A stretch of 64,000 bases of DNA from Aquidulcibacter paucihalophilus (GTDB lineage: Bacteria > Pseudomonadota > Alphaproteobacteria > Caulobacterales > Caulobacteraceae): NCBI GenBank assembly GCA_030285985.1, contig CP127384.1:1600501-1664500 (forward strand), written 5' to 3'. The position numbers were made by a program, and so were the translations under genes. Under the pieces are notes generated by a model that did no database searches, had not been told where the DNA came from, and saw nothing but the letters and a program-made list of their open reading frames with translations. Positions 45,930-55,100 of this stretch are shown here, one piece after another. The first letter of the stretch is position 1; each line of letters starts with the position of its first letter.

Positions 45930-46475
45930 ATGCGCGCCGCCAGTCTCATTCTCGCTCTTTGCATTCCGCTGTCGGCATGCGGTGCCGTCGCCGGCGGGGC
46001 ACAGCAGTTCGGTGCGGGACTGGGGGCCGCGGCCACGGCTCCGCTCGACGACCTCAACCTGCGCCGCCAGTACATCCCGACGGTTTTGCTGCAGGCGGAA
46101 GCCAATCCCTACGACCTGCGCAATCTGAACCAGTGCGCCACCATCGGGGCCGAGATCGCCCGGCTGAACGAGGCGCTCGGCCCCGATACGGACGAGCCAC
46201 CGGCGCAGGATGGCTCGTTCCTGAGCGAGCGGGCGGCCGACGCCGCCTCGGCCGCCGCGTTGGATGCCATTCGCGACGCCACGACGGACTTTATCCCGGG
46301 GCGCAGCTGGATTCGCCGGCTGTCCGGCGCCGAGCAGCACAGCCGCCATGTCCAGTCGGCTATCCAGGCCGGCCGGATGCGCCGGGCCTTTCTGAAGGGC
46401 ACAGGGATGCAGCGGAACTGCGCACCGCCGGCCGCGCCGGGCTGGTTCCGCCCGCGAGGCCGCAGCCAGAGGTAG
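45930..46475 (+). CDS. Lipoprotein of unknown function
   Basis: The 181-residue protein has a short lipoprotein signal (MRAASLILALCIPLSACGAV; lipobox Cys at 17), a Gly/Ala-rich segment (VAGGAQQFGAGLGAAAT), then a helical region ending in a basic tail with PGWFRPRGRSQR. ATG 45930 has GAAGGAGG upstream, so longer starts are not needed. No family is recognised. Confidence 0.72.
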   Translation: MRAASLILALCIPLSACGAVAGGAQQFGAGLGAAATAPLDDLNLRRQYIPTVLLQAEANPYDLRNLNQCATIGAEIARLNEALGPDTDEPPAQDGSFLSERAADAASAAALDAIRDATTDFIPGRSWIRRLSGAEQHSRHVQSAIQAGRMRRAFLKGTGMQRNCAPPAAPGWFRPRGRSQR

Positions 46476-46516
46476 ACCGGATGATCGTCAGCCAACCCGT
46501 TCCGAGGCTGGTCACG

Positions 46517-46849
46517 TCATTGGCTTCGAGGGCCTGACGGTCTCGCGCTGGCGATGCGGCGGACCTTGTCGCTGCGGTCGCCTCTGATTTCGCGGTGGCC
46601 GTCCCTGGTGAAGGCTTCGAACGACGGCTTGTCGATATTCCGGAATGTCCCGGTCTTGTCCCAGTCCCAGTCGAAAGAGATCCGTTCGCCTTTATGGGCG
46701 AACTTCCCGGACCAGTGGGCGAAGAACGAATACTTGTCGCCGCCTATGATGATGACGTGGCGATGCAGAGCGGTCTCGTTGCCGTCCGGGCGGGGCGGTT
46801 CCTCCAGATAGGTATTGTAGGCGTGGAAGCCTGATTTCTCGATGCGCAT
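46517..46849 (-). CDS. Protein of unknown function, last gene of the queA-tgt operon
   Basis: The 110-residue soluble protein begins MRIEKSGFHAYNTYLEEPPR and continues VIIIGGDKYSFFAHWSGKF and ISFDWDWDKTGTF, an aromatic-rich pattern; the tail is basic (RSDKVRRIASARP). Its ATG lies two bases after the tgt stop, so it is very likely co-transcribed with queA and tgt. No family is recognised, and no catalytic motif is seen. A role connected with tRNA modification is only a guess from position. Confidence 0.68.
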   Translation of the reverse strand: MRIEKSGFHAYNTYLEEPPRPDGNETALHRHVIIIGGDKYSFFAHWSGKFAHKGERISFDWDWDKTGTFRNIDKPSFEAFTRDGHREIRGDRSDKVRRIASARPSGPRSQ

Positions 46850-46851
46850 GG

Positions 46852-47964
46852 CTAGTTCGACGTATGCCGGGCGTGGAAGTCGCGGCGGAAGGCCTCGAAG
46901 CGGTTCTCGGCGATGGCGGCGCGCATGGCCGCCGTGAGAGCCTGGAAGAAGGCGATGTTGTGCCAGCTCAACAGCACCTTGCCGAGAATCTCGTCGGCCC
47001 GGATCAGGTGATGCAGGTAAGCTTTTGAATATTGAGACGAGGCCGGGCAGGGGATGTCGGGCTCCAGCGGGTCCTGATCCTCGGCGAAGCGGGCGTTCTT
47101 CAGATTGATCGGCCCGGCCCAGGTCCAGGCCTGCCCGTGGCGGCCGGCGCGGGTGGGCAGGACGCAGTCGAACATGTCGACGCCGCGATACACCGCCTCG
47201 ACCAGATCCACCGGCTTGCCCACGCCCATCAGATAGCGGGGCCGGTCAGCCGGCAGCATCTCCGGGGCGTAGTCCAGCACCTCACACATGGCCTGGTGCC
47301 CCTCGCCGACGGCCAGACCGCCGATGGCGTAGCCGTCGAAGCCGATCTCCTGCAGCCGGTCCGAGGACTCACGGCGCAGGTTCTCGAAGGTCGATCCCTG
47401 CTGGATGCCGAAAAGGGCTTGGGTTTCGCGCGTTCCGAAGGCGGCTTTCGATCTTGCCCCCCAGCGGGCCGACAGCTCCATGGCCGCGCGGGCGGCGGGC
47501 TCCTCGGCCGGCCAGCTGACGCACTGGTCCAGCTGCATGGAGATGTCGGCGCCGATACGGTCGGCCTGGATCTCGATCGAGCGTTCAGGGCTGAGGACGT
47601 GTTTCGAGCCGTCGATATGGCTGGCGAAGGTGACAGCGTCCTCCTTCACCTTCGAAATTCCGGCCAGCGACATCACCTGGAAGCCGCCGCTGTCCGTGAG
47701 GATCGGCTTCGTCCAGCTCATGAAATTGTGCAGCCCGCCCAGTCGCTCCATCCGCTCGGGGCCGGGGCGCAGCATCAGGTGGTAGGTGTTGCCCAGGATG
47801 ATGTCGGCACCCGTCTGCCGGACCTGGTCCACCGTCATGGCCTTGACCGTGGCGGCGGTGCCGACGGGCATGAAGGCCGGCGTGCGGATGTCGCCGCGCG
47901 GCGTCTTCAGCACCCCGGTGCGGGCGCGGCCTTCGGTGGCGGTGATATCGAACGGAAAGGGCAT
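46852..47964 (-). CDS. tgt: tRNA-guanine transglycosylase with a reduced zinc site
   Basis: Tgt exchanges guanine 34 for preQ1 in GUN-anticodon tRNAs. The 370-residue enzyme has both catalytic Asp regions ([13 protein letters not shown] and [15 protein letters not shown]), and GGLAVGEG. At the structural zinc site, bacterial enzymes have CxCxxC plus His; here the aligned residues are Ile304, Cys306, Ser309 and His335 ([14 protein letters not shown]), so two of three Cys are absent. The ATG overlaps the queA stop. Other core motifs are intact, so it is most likely active. Confidence 0.93.
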   Translation of the reverse strand: MPFPFDITATEGRARTGVLKTPRGDIRTPAFMPVGTAATVKAMTVDQVRQTGADIILGNTYHLMLRPGPERMERLGGLHNFMSWTKPILTDSGGFQVMSLAGISKVKEDAVTFASHIDGSKHVLSPERSIEIQADRIGADISMQLDQCVSWPAEEPAARAAMELSARWGARSKAAFGTRETQALFGIQQGSTFENLRRESSDRLQEIGFDGYAIGGLAVGEGHQAMCEVLDYAPEMLPADRPRYLMGVGKPVDLVEAVYRGVDMFDCVLPTRAGRHGQAWTWAGPINLKNARFAEDQDPLEPDIPCPASSQYSKAYLHHLIRADEILGKVLLSWHNIAFFQALTAAMRAAIAENRFEAFRRDFHARHTSN

Positions 47965-49052
47965 CAGGCGGCGCGGAATAGCAGGCTGCCATCCCCGTAG
48001 GAATAGAACCGGTATCCGTCCTTCACCGCATGGGCATAGGCCGCCCGCATCGTCTCCAGCCCGGCGAAGGCGGAGACCAGCATGAACAGGGTCGACTTCG
48101 GCAGGTGGAAATTGGTCATCAGCACGTCCACGGCGCGGAAGGCGTAGCCGGGGGTGATGAAGATGGCCGTGTCGCCGTGGAAAGGCCGGACCTCGCCCTC
48201 AGGTGTCGTGGCGCTTTCCAGCAGGCGCAGCGAGGTGGTGCCGACGCAGACAATCCGCCCGCCGGCGGCCCGCACGGCGTTCAGGGCCGCGGCGGTGTCC
48301 GGAGCGACCTCGCCCCACTCTGAGTGCATCCTGTGGTCGGCCGTGTCCTCCGCCTTGACCGGCAGGAAGGTCCCGGCACCGACGTGCAGGGTCACGGCAT
48401 GGGTCGAGACGCCCCTGGCCTTGATCGCCTCGATCAGGGCCGGTGTGAAATGTAGTCCCGCCGTCGGCGCCGCGACCGAACCGTCCAGCTGCGCGAACAT
48501 CGTCTGATAGTCCGACCGGTCGCGATCGTCCTCGGGCCGCTTTGCCGCGATATAGGGGGGCAGGGGCATGACGCCGACATCGCGGATGGCCTCGTCGAGC
48601 GCCGGGCCGGCGAGGTCGAAGCGCAGAGTTACGAGGCCATCCTCGCCCTTGTCGACCACCGTGGCGTCGAGACGCCCGAGCAGACAGGCACCGTCGCTAT
48701 CGCTTCCGAAGCGGATACGATCGCCCGCCTTGATCCGTTTGCCGGGCTTCATGAAGGCCGACCAGACATCCGGGGCGTCCCGATGATGCAGCGTGGCCTC
48801 GACCACGACGGTCAGGGTCTCTCCCTCAGCGCCGATCCGCTCCCGCACGCCCGACAGGCGCGCCGGGATCACCCGCGTATCGTTGAAGACCAGGGCGTCG
48901 CCGGGCTGAAGGAAGTCCGGGAGGTCGCGGATGATCCGGTCCTCCAGCCCGTCGTCCCGCACCACCAGCAGGCGCGCGGAGTCGCGCGGCTCGGCGGGGC
49001 GAAGCGCGATGTGGCTTTCAGGCAGGTCGAAGTCGAAATCGGCGGTCTTCAT
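47964..49052 (-). CDS. queA: S-adenosylmethionine:tRNA ribosyltransferase-isomerase
   Basis: QueA converts preQ1 in tRNA to epoxyqueuosine with the ribosyl group of SAM. The 362-residue protein has [20 protein letters not shown] at the N-terminus, [26 protein letters not shown], the [14 protein letters not shown] motif and [16 protein letters not shown]. It is the first gene of the queA-tgt-unknown operon and is divergent from the PAS protein gene at 49135. Confidence 0.95.
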   Translation of the reverse strand: MKTADFDFDLPESHIALRPAEPRDSARLLVVRDDGLEDRIIRDLPDFLQPGDALVFNDTRVIPARLSGVRERIGAEGETLTVVVEATLHHRDAPDVWSAFMKPGKRIKAGDRIRFGSDSDGACLLGRLDATVVDKGEDGLVTLRFDLAGPALDEAIRDVGVMPLPPYIAAKRPEDDRDRSDYQTMFAQLDGSVAAPTAGLHFTPALIEAIKARGVSTHAVTLHVGAGTFLPVKAEDTADHRMHSEWGEVAPDTAAALNAVRAAGGRIVCVGTTSLRLLESATTPEGEVRPFHGDTAIFITPGYAFRAVDVLMTNFHLPKSTLFMLVSAFAGLETMRAAYAHAVKDGYRFYSYGDGSLLFRAA

Positions 49053-49134
49053 CAGGCGGCGCAGAGGCCACGGGGACGGTGCGGGGTCAAGGCGGTTAAA
49101 TGTTGCTTCAGGGGCTCCCCGCTATCACGCAGAA

Positions 49135-50574
49135 ATGAGCTCTGCCGCCAATCCGGAATTGTCATCGGCGGTGCGCGGCTGGGATCGGCTGCGCCGACCC
49201 GTCTGGATGTTCGATCCAGCCAGTTCCCGCGGCGTCTACGCCAACGCCCCTGCCTTGACGCTGTGGGGCGCGGACTCGCTGGACGAACTGCTGGCGCGCG
49301 ACTTTTCCAACCTGTCGCCCGCGGTCAGGGCCCGCACCGACCGTCTCAGGGACGCCACCGCAGACGGCAGCGAGGTCAGCGAACGCTGGACCTTCTATCC
49401 CAACGGCCGGCCGGTGACGGTGCAGGCGACGATCTCGACCTTCCGGCTGGTCGACGGCCGCGGTGTCCTGCTGTTCGAAGCCGCGCCGCTTGACGTCGAG
49501 GCCGGGGAGCGCCGGGCGGTGGAGGCGTTGCGGCATACTTCGGCGCTGATCACCCTGCTGGACGACACCGGCACCATACTGTTCTCCAACCCTGCGGCCT
49601 ACGCCGCCTACGGACCCGACGAGGACGGGCTTTCACGGCGCTTCGTGGATCCCGACCGCGCGCGCTGGTTCCTCGACGAGGTCCGGAATGGCCAGATGGC
49701 CAGCCGCCTCTGCGAGGTCGAGACCACGGCGGGCCGCCGCTGGCATGATGTGGACGCCCGCCCCGTGTCTGATCCGGTGACGGGGGGGCTGGGTGTGCTT
49801 CTCAACGAGCAGGACGTCACGGCGCGCGTCGAGGCCGAGGGGGCGCAGGCCACGGCCGAGCAGAAGACGGCGATGGCCGAGGCGCGGCAGAAATTTCTTA
49901 CGGACATGTCGCATGAGCTGCGGACGCCGCTGAACGCCGTGATCGGCTTCTCCGAACTGTTGTCCGGCGCGGGGCTGGCTCCGGAGCAGGGAGAGCAGGC
50001 GCGGCGAATTCATCAGTCGGGCCAAAGGCTCCTGGCCGTCGTCAACCAGATGATCAGTCTGTCGGAGCAGGGCGGCGATCCGGCCCCCGCGCTGTCGCCC
50101 GAGCTGGATCCCGTGTCGGCGGACCCGGCCCCGGAGCCCGCCGCCGGGCCCCGGGACCGCGCGGGACTGCGGGTGCTCTGTGTCGATGACAACCAGACCA
50201 ACCGCATGCTTATGACCGCCATCCTGTCCGGGCAGGGCATGATCTGCGAGACCGCCGACGACGGAGCCCAGGGGCTGGCCGCGGCCGCGTCCGGTGATTG
50301 GGACGTCGTATTGATGGACATCCAGATGCCGGTCATGGACGGGGTGGAGTCGGCCCGCCGCATCCGCGCCCTGGGCGGCGAGGCCGGTGCCGTGCCGATC
50401 ATCGCCGTGACCGCCAACACCCTGGCCAGCCAGGTCGAGACCTATGTCGGGGCGGGCATGGACGATTTGGTCGCCAAGCCGGTGGACATGGCAGAACTGA
50501 TCCGAAAGGTCGGCTACTGGGGCGGCTGCGGCTGGCGCGAAGCCCTGGCGAGCCAGCCGCCCGGGACGGCCTGA
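49135..50574 (+). CDS. PAS-PAS-HisKA-receiver protein lacking the ATPase domain
   Basis: The 479-residue cytoplasmic protein has two PAS-like domains (about 20-120 and 130-245), a HisKA helix pair with His260 ([20 protein letters not shown]) and a receiver (345-470) with Asp395 in [13 protein letters not shown] and Lys in VAKPVDM. Between HisKA (ends near 312) and the receiver there is only a Pro/Ala-rich linker of about 30 residues: no N, G1, F or G2 box is present. It may be a phosphotransfer or signal-integrating partner rather than a kinase. ATG 49135 is the natural start. The gene lies directly before lysS. Confidence 0.88.
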   Translation: MSSAANPELSSAVRGWDRLRRPVWMFDPASSRGVYANAPALTLWGADSLDELLARDFSNLSPAVRARTDRLRDATADGSEVSERWTFYPNGRPVTVQATISTFRLVDGRGVLLFEAAPLDVEAGERRAVEALRHTSALITLLDDTGTILFSNPAAYAAYGPDEDGLSRRFVDPDRARWFLDEVRNGQMASRLCEVETTAGRRWHDVDARPVSDPVTGGLGVLLNEQDVTARVEAEGAQATAEQKTAMAEARQKFLTDMSHELRTPLNAVIGFSELLSGAGLAPEQGEQARRIHQSGQRLLAVVNQMISLSEQGGDPAPALSPELDPVSADPAPEPAAGPRDRAGLRVLCVDDNQTNRMLMTAILSGQGMICETADDGAQGLAAAASGDWDVVLMDIQMPVMDGVESARRIRALGGEAGAVPIIAVTANTLASQVETYVGAGMDDLVAKPVDMAELIRKVGYWGGCGWREALASQPPGTA

Positions 50575-50624
50575 TCGCGCCCGTGACGGTTGACGCTGGG
50601 AGGCGGACGCTCCAAACCCCGCTC

Positions 50625-52295
50625 ATGCTGCAGAACCTCGAAACCCTCGCGCGCGACGCCAGGTCGTGGCCGTTCGAACAGGCCCGCAATCTTCTCGCCC
50701 ATGTGCTGAAGAAGCGGCTCAGTGACGCCGAGCGGAATGCGGCGAAGCTGCTGATCGACGAGGGCAAGGCGGACGAGGCCCTGGCGACGTTCGAGGTGCT
50801 GCAGAAGCCCGTCATCTTCGAGACCGGCTATGGCCCGTCGGGCCTGCCGCATATGGGCACCTTCGGCGAGGTGGCGCGCACGACCATGGTGCGCAACGCC
50901 TTCCGCGCCCTGACCGGCGACCACTGGCCGACGAGGCTGATCGCCTTCTCGGACGACATGGACGGGCTGCGCAAGGTTCCGGAGGGCGTGCCCAATCCGG
51001 AGATGCTGACCGAAGATCTGCACAAGCCGCTGACTGTGGTGCGCGACCCGTTCGGGACGCATGACAGTTTCGGTGCCCACAACAACGCCCGCCTGCGCGC
51101 CTTCCTCGACGGCTTCGGTTTCGAGTACGAATTCCTGTCATCAACGGAGCAGTACCGGTCCGGCCGCTTCGACGCGACGCTGCTGACGCTGCTCGAGCGG
51201 TTCGACGCCGTGCAGGCCATCATGCTGCCGACGCTCGGCCCGGAACGGCGCGAGACCTATTCGCCCTTCCTGCCGGTCAGCCCCGTCACCGGCCATGTGC
51301 TGCAGGTGCCGACGCTGGAGCGCCATGTGGAGAAGGGGACCATCGTCTTCGACGATCCCGCCGGCGGTCGTACCGAACTGCCCGTCACCGGCGGCCACGT
51401 GAAGCTGCAATGGAAGCCCGACTGGGCCATGCGCTGGACGGCGCTGGACGTCGACTACGAAATGTCGGGCAAGGACCTGATCGAGAGCGTGCGCGAGAGC
51501 TCCAAGGTCTGTCGCGCCCTCGGCGGCACGCCCCCCGAGGGCTTCAACTACGAGCTCTTCCTCGACGTCGAGGGCAAGAAGATCTCCAAGTCCAAGGGCA
51601 ACGGCCTGACCATGGACGAGTGGCTCCGCTACGGCACGCCGGAGTCGCTGAGCTGGTACATGTTCCAGTCGCCGAAGTCGGCCAAGAGCCTGCACTTCAA
51701 CGTCATCCCGCGGGCCATCGACGACTACCTGGCCTTCATCGAGGCGTACAAGACCCAGGAGCCGGCCAAGCAGATCGACAACGCCGTCTGGTCGATCCAC
51801 GCCGGGTCGCCGCCGACGCATACCTCGCCGGTGTCCTTCGCCCTGCTGCTGAACCTCGTCGCCGTGGCCAACGCCTCGAACAAGGATCAGCTCTGGGCCT
51901 ATTTCGCCAAATACCTGCCGGAAGCGACCCCCGCCAGCGAGCCGCTGCTCGACCGTTTGATGGGCCATGCGCTGAACTACTACGAGGATTTCGTCCGGCC
52001 GACGAAGTCGTACCGCGCGCCGGACGACAAGGAGAGGGCGGCGCTTCTGGATCTCGCCACGCGGCTCAAGGCCCTGCCGGCCGATACGACCGACGGCGAA
52101 CTGATCCAGACCGAGGTCTATGCCGTGGGTAAGGAGCACGCCTTCGAGCCTCTGCGTGGCTGGTTCGGCGCGCTCTACGAGGTGCTTCTGGGTGCGTCGC
52201 AGGGGCCGCGGTTCGGCTCGTTCGCGGCCATCTACGGCCTGCCGCAGACGATCCAGCTGATCGAAGCCGGCGCGAAGGGCGAGCTCGCATCCTGA
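50625..52295 (+). CDS. lysS: Lysine--tRNA ligase, class I
   Basis: The 556-residue enzyme charges tRNA-Lys. It is a class I LysRS (LysK type), recognised by HIGH-like [10 protein letters not shown], by KKISKSKGN (KMSKS-like), and an all-helical anticodon-binding C-terminus. Class I LysRS occurs in archaea and in alphaproteobacteria such as Caulobacterales. ATG 50625 matches the family start; the frame is open upstream through the previous gene, but this is only a shadow. It ends in a region with no promoter-like signals that I recognise. Confidence 0.95.
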   Translation: MLQNLETLARDARSWPFEQARNLLAHVLKKRLSDAERNAAKLLIDEGKADEALATFEVLQKPVIFETGYGPSGLPHMGTFGEVARTTMVRNAFRALTGDHWPTRLIAFSDDMDGLRKVPEGVPNPEMLTEDLHKPLTVVRDPFGTHDSFGAHNNARLRAFLDGFGFEYEFLSSTEQYRSGRFDATLLTLLERFDAVQAIMLPTLGPERRETYSPFLPVSPVTGHVLQVPTLERHVEKGTIVFDDPAGGRTELPVTGGHVKLQWKPDWAMRWTALDVDYEMSGKDLIESVRESSKVCRALGGTPPEGFNYELFLDVEGKKISKSKGNGLTMDEWLRYGTPESLSWYMFQSPKSAKSLHFNVIPRAIDDYLAFIEAYKTQEPAKQIDNAVWSIHAGSPPTHTSPVSFALLLNLVAVANASNKDQLWAYFAKYLPEATPASEPLLDRLMGHALNYYEDFVRPTKSYRAPDDKERAALLDLATRLKALPADTTDGELIQTEVYAVGKEHAFEPLRGWFGALYEVLLGASQGPRFGSFAAIYGLPQTIQLIEAGAKGELAS

Positions 52296-52504
52296 CGGGC
52301 CGCCGTCAGAAGGCTCCGCCTTCTCGACCTGACGCGGCCTGGCGCTTCACCCGGGTCCCACGCCCAGGCAGCGAGCGACCGCGTCGCGAGCGTTGGCGCG
52401 CTGACCGTAGATGAACCGAACATAACGGCGCGGCTCCGGGAGCCTTCATCCGCCGTCGTGCATTCTCCCTGACATCGACCAACCTCGATGAAACGGAGAG
52501 AGCC

Positions 52505-52978
52505 ATGTCGAAATTCATGAACACCACCCTGGCCACCGCCGCCGCCCTGGCGGCCCTGGTGACGGCGGTCCCGACCGTTTCGCTGGCCCAGCAGGCCAAC
52601 GGCATCACCAACTGCGACGCTCCCGGCGGCCGCCAGCGCACTGGCGCGGTGATCGGCGGCGTCCTCGGAGCCTTGGCCGGCAGCCAGATCTCGGACAATG
52701 AACGCACGCTCGGCGCGGTTGCCGGCGGTGCGGCCGGGGCCGCCGCCGGGTCCTATATCGGCTGCAACCAGCAGCGCGCGCGGGCGACAAATGCCTCTGC
52801 CGGCGGGGCCTACCGGGCTACCTCCAACCTGCGCATCCGCTCGGGTCCCGGCACCAGCTACCGTCAGGTCGGTACACTCTCGGCCGGCCAGCCGTTCAGC
52901 GCCACCGGTTCGCAGGGTGAGTGGGTGCAGATCGCCGGCGGCGGCTGGGTCAGCGCCCGCTACGTCGCCGCCAACTAG
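52505..52978 (+). CDS. Exported protein with glycine-zipper and SH3 domains
   Basis: The 157-residue protein has a signal peptide (residues 1-28), a glycine-zipper segment (TGAVIGGVLGALAGSQIS and GAVAGGAAGAAAGSYIG) likely to associate with membrane, and a C-terminal bacterial SH3 (SH3b) domain with NLRIRSGPGTSYRQVGTL and GEWVQIAGGGWVSARYV. SH3b domains often bind peptidoglycan or other cell-envelope ligands. It has a good ribosome-binding site (CGGAGAG) and a terminator after it. A stand-alone cell-envelope protein of unknown role. Confidence 0.82.
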   Translation: MSKFMNTTLATAAALAALVTAVPTVSLAQQANGITNCDAPGGRQRTGAVIGGVLGALAGSQISDNERTLGAVAGGAAGAAAGSYIGCNQQRARATNASAGGAYRATSNLRIRSGPGTSYRQVGTLSAGQPFSATGSQGEWVQIAGGGWVSARYVAAN

Positions 52979-53002
52979 GCACCGCTGCCTGGCATGATGA
53001 AG

Positions 53003-53029
53003 AGGCCGTCCCGGAAGGGGCGGCCTTTT
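53003..53029 (+). terminator. Terminator after the SH3-domain gene
   Basis: A 10-bp stem with one T-G pair (53003-53012 with 53017-53026), loop GGAA and following TTTTCC form a plus-strand intrinsic terminator. It lies between the convergent SH3 gene and the repressor-like gene. Confidence 0.8.
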
Positions 53030-53031
53030 CC

Positions 53032-53667
53032 TTATTGGCTGACCCAGAGGATACGGCCCATCCATAGGATGTCCCTGCGCGCCAGGTTGCGCCCCTCATA
53101 GGCCGGATTGACCGAAGCCAGGGCCACGCTCTTCGCGGTCAAGGCCGTCACTTCCTTGGCGAGGGTCTCGCCGCCCGTTGTGCGGACGACCACGCGGTCG
53201 CCCTTGCGGACCTCGGTCGCCTCACGGTCGACAATGACGCGGTCGCCCTCCCGGTACAGGGGGGCCATCGAGTCTCCCACGATCCGCAGGCTCAGCAGAC
53301 TGTCCCGGGGGCGGGGAAGATCGGTCTGCTCCCAGCCGTCTCCGACCGGAAGGCCCGCATCATCGAAATAGCCATCCTGCCCCGCCTGGGCCATGCCCAG
53401 CATCGGCACGGTCGCGGGGCGTTCCACCGCGTCCCTCGCCAGGGTCGCGAACTCGCCGAGCGAGAGGCCGGTCGCTGTCAGAATCCGGGTCAGGCTCTCG
53501 GTCGAGGGCCAGCGCGGCCGCGGGGGATCGCCGGGGCCGAACCGCTTGGACGGGTTGAAGCTGGTGGCGTCCAGTCCGGCGCGCTTCGCCAGCGCGGAGA
53601 CGCTGAGGCCCTCATGGCGGGCGAGGCCGTCGATCGCCTTCCAGAGCTGGGCATGGGAGAGGGGCAT
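53032..53667 (-). CDS. HTH repressor with S24 (LexA/CI-like) peptidase domain
   Basis: The 211-residue protein has an N-terminal helix-turn-helix (LWKAIDGLARHEGLSVSALAKR, residues 8-30) and a C-terminal S24 serine-peptidase domain: RIVGDSMAPLYREGDRVIVD (catalytic Ser in GDSMAP) and ETLAKEVT (general-base Lys). An Ala-Gly pair in MAQAGQDGYF could be the self-cleavage site. Such proteins are CI-like repressors that respond to RecA filaments or other stress. An inverted repeat TGCCT-AA-AGGCA lies 50 bases upstream. Confidence 0.87.
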   Translation of the reverse strand: MPLSHAQLWKAIDGLARHEGLSVSALAKRAGLDATSFNPSKRFGPGDPPRPRWPSTESLTRILTATGLSLGEFATLARDAVERPATVPMLGMAQAGQDGYFDDAGLPVGDGWEQTDLPRPRDSLLSLRIVGDSMAPLYREGDRVIVDREATEVRKGDRVVVRTTGGETLAKEVTALTAKSVALASVNPAYEGRNLARRDILWMGRILWVSQ

Positions 53668-53716
53668 GGGGGCACCGCAGCCGACAGGGCCGATCCGCTA
53701 AAGCTGCAGGAATAAA

Positions 53717-53728
53717 TGCCTAAAGGCA
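53717..53728. promoter_or_regulatory. Possible operator of the S24-domain repressor
   Basis: A 5-bp inverted repeat with a 2-base spacer (TGCCTAAAGGCA) lies in the space between the repressor gene (start 53667) and the next gene upstream, whose stop is at 53740. The position is right for autoregulation, but the repeat is short, so this is a suggestion. Confidence 0.35.
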
Positions 53729-53739
53729 ACGCCCGGCGA

Positions 53740-54168
53740 CTATTCCAGTCCGGCGGCGCGCCGCTCCTGCCAGGCCCAGAAGGTGCCGATGGCGATGACC
53801 AGAAGAATGCCGGTGCTGGCCAGATTGATGACCGCATAGAAGGCGGAGACCGACGGCCGGATGTCGACGAGCGTCAGGATGTGGCTCATGACCGTCAACG
53901 ACTGAAGAGCCACGGCCCAAACCGGCCAAGCACGCTGGCTCTTCCACGACAGGGCGGCGAACACCGCCAGCATGACGGAGTCGATCGCCATCAAACCCCA
54001 GTTGGTGCCCCCGACCGCTCCATCGCCCTGGATCAACAGGGAAGCAAACCACGACAGGACATAGCCGCCAGCAGCGATGCGCTCCGGTTCATCCCCCTTG
54101 AGGAAAGCGAACGCCACTACCAGTACGGTCAGGCCAGCCCCAATCTGGGTTGGCAGGGTGTCAAACAT
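53740..54168 (-). CDS. Membrane protein of unknown function
   Basis: The 142-residue product has four or five hydrophobic segments (QIGAGLTVLVVAFAFLKGD, IAAGGYVLSWFASLLIQG, WGLMAIDSVMLAVFAALSW, VWAVALQSLTVMSHILTLVD, INLASTGILLVIAIGTFWAW) and a short polar tail. The start at ATG 54168 (MFDTLPTQ) is right before the first segment. It has no recognised family. It shares its strand with the small helical paralogues at 54257-55035, but lies after a gap of 88 bases. Confidence 0.7.
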   Translation of the reverse strand: MFDTLPTQIGAGLTVLVVAFAFLKGDEPERIAAGGYVLSWFASLLIQGDGAVGGTNWGLMAIDSVMLAVFAALSWKSQRAWPVWAVALQSLTVMSHILTLVDIRPSVSAFYAVINLASTGILLVIAIGTFWAWQERRAAGLE

Positions 54169-54256
54169 GAAACCGCCCCCATGCCTTGTGGCATGAGGGC
54201 GATATATCATTGAGTCTGCCCGGATCGGAACGACCGGTCTGGGACATTACAGCGAA

Positions 54257-54610
54257 TTAAACCGCGCGGAGACCCCGGGGGCGGGCCAGCTCGCCCGTGG
54301 TCGGCGGCGAGGCTTCGGCCGGCTTGTTCATGTGGCCGATGGCGTAGACGCCGTAACCGAGGCGACGGTGATCCTTGGCGAGCTCTTCGTGGCAGGCCAC
54401 GAGGGCTTCACGGGCCGTGGCGAGGGCGGCGACAGCTTCCATCGCCTTGCCCTGGGAGACTGCGCCGGCGACCGGCGACAGGGTCAGGGCCGTGCGAGCA
54501 CCGATCATCGACTGGATGAGCGTGGTCGCCTGGGCGATGGCGGCATCCAGCGATTGTTCTGCGGAGTTCAGGTCGCCGGCAACGCTGGCGATCACTTCAG
54601 CCTTATTCAT
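54257..54610 (-). CDS. Small helical protein, first of a tandem paralogue pair
   Basis: The 117-residue protein is almost entirely helical and Ala-rich (about 25 percent). It begins MNKAEVIASVAGDLNSAEQS and includes AREALVACHEELAKDHRRLG, then a loop and the Lys-Pro segment HMNKPAEASPP. By ungapped manual alignment, about 30 of the first 100 residues are identical to the product of the neighbouring gene at 54655-55035. No signal peptide or membrane segment is present. I cannot name the family; a coiled-coil or DNA/protein-scaffold role is possible. Confidence 0.72.
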   Translation of the reverse strand: MNKAEVIASVAGDLNSAEQSLDAAIAQATTLIQSMIGARTALTLSPVAGAVSQGKAMEAVAALATAREALVACHEELAKDHRRLGYGVYAIGHMNKPAEASPPTTGELARPRGLRAV

Positions 54611-54654
54611 GTAAGCCTCCCACTGAGATCAGAGTAAAGGAAGCGTTAACACAC

Positions 54655-55035
54655 CTAGGACGCGAACGGTAGGGATTTGTTAGCCATGTCGGGCGTGATC
54701 CCACCCCCATCGCCGCCCCCTCCACCGATCGGCGGACCGTCTCCGGGTTTGTCCAACGGACCGACCGCCAGAGTCTCAAGGCCAAGCCTGCGGGCAAGGG
54801 CCGTGAGGGTCTTGTGGGTCTGCACAATATGGGCCCGTGCCTCCGACAGGGCGGTGATGGCCCCCGCCGTCCCGGCGAAAGCACTCTGACCCGAGACGGC
54901 GGACAACCAGGCGTCTGCACGCGCCGCGGGCAGGGCGGCCGCCAGGGTCGCTGTCTCGATCAGGGCCTGGTCGATCGCTGATTCAGCGGCATAGAGGCGG
55001 GCGGCGAGAGCTTCGCCGATGGACGATCTGTTCAT
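54655..55035 (-). CDS. Small helical protein, second of a tandem paralogue pair
   Basis: The 126-residue protein starts MNRSSIGEALAARLYAAESA and shares the conserved ARAHIVQTHKTLTALARRLG region and GPLDKPGDGPP with its neighbour. It differs by a Gly-rich tail (PIGGGGGDGGGITPDM) after the shared part. The start at ATG 55035 matches the paralogue N-terminus; the longer frame to 55077 does not. Both genes point the same way, 44 bases apart. A perfect inverted repeat GTGAC-N5-GTCAC lies 15 bases upstream (55050-55064). Confidence 0.7.
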   Translation of the reverse strand: MNRSSIGEALAARLYAAESAIDQALIETATLAAALPAARADAWLSAVSGQSAFAGTAGAITALSEARAHIVQTHKTLTALARRLGLETLAVGPLDKPGDGPPIGGGGGDGGGITPDMANKSLPFAS

Positions 55036-55100
55036 GCTTGCATCTCCCTGTGACCGGGCGTCACCGGAACAAAACAAGCACAGAGTGTTGCCGGATGCAA

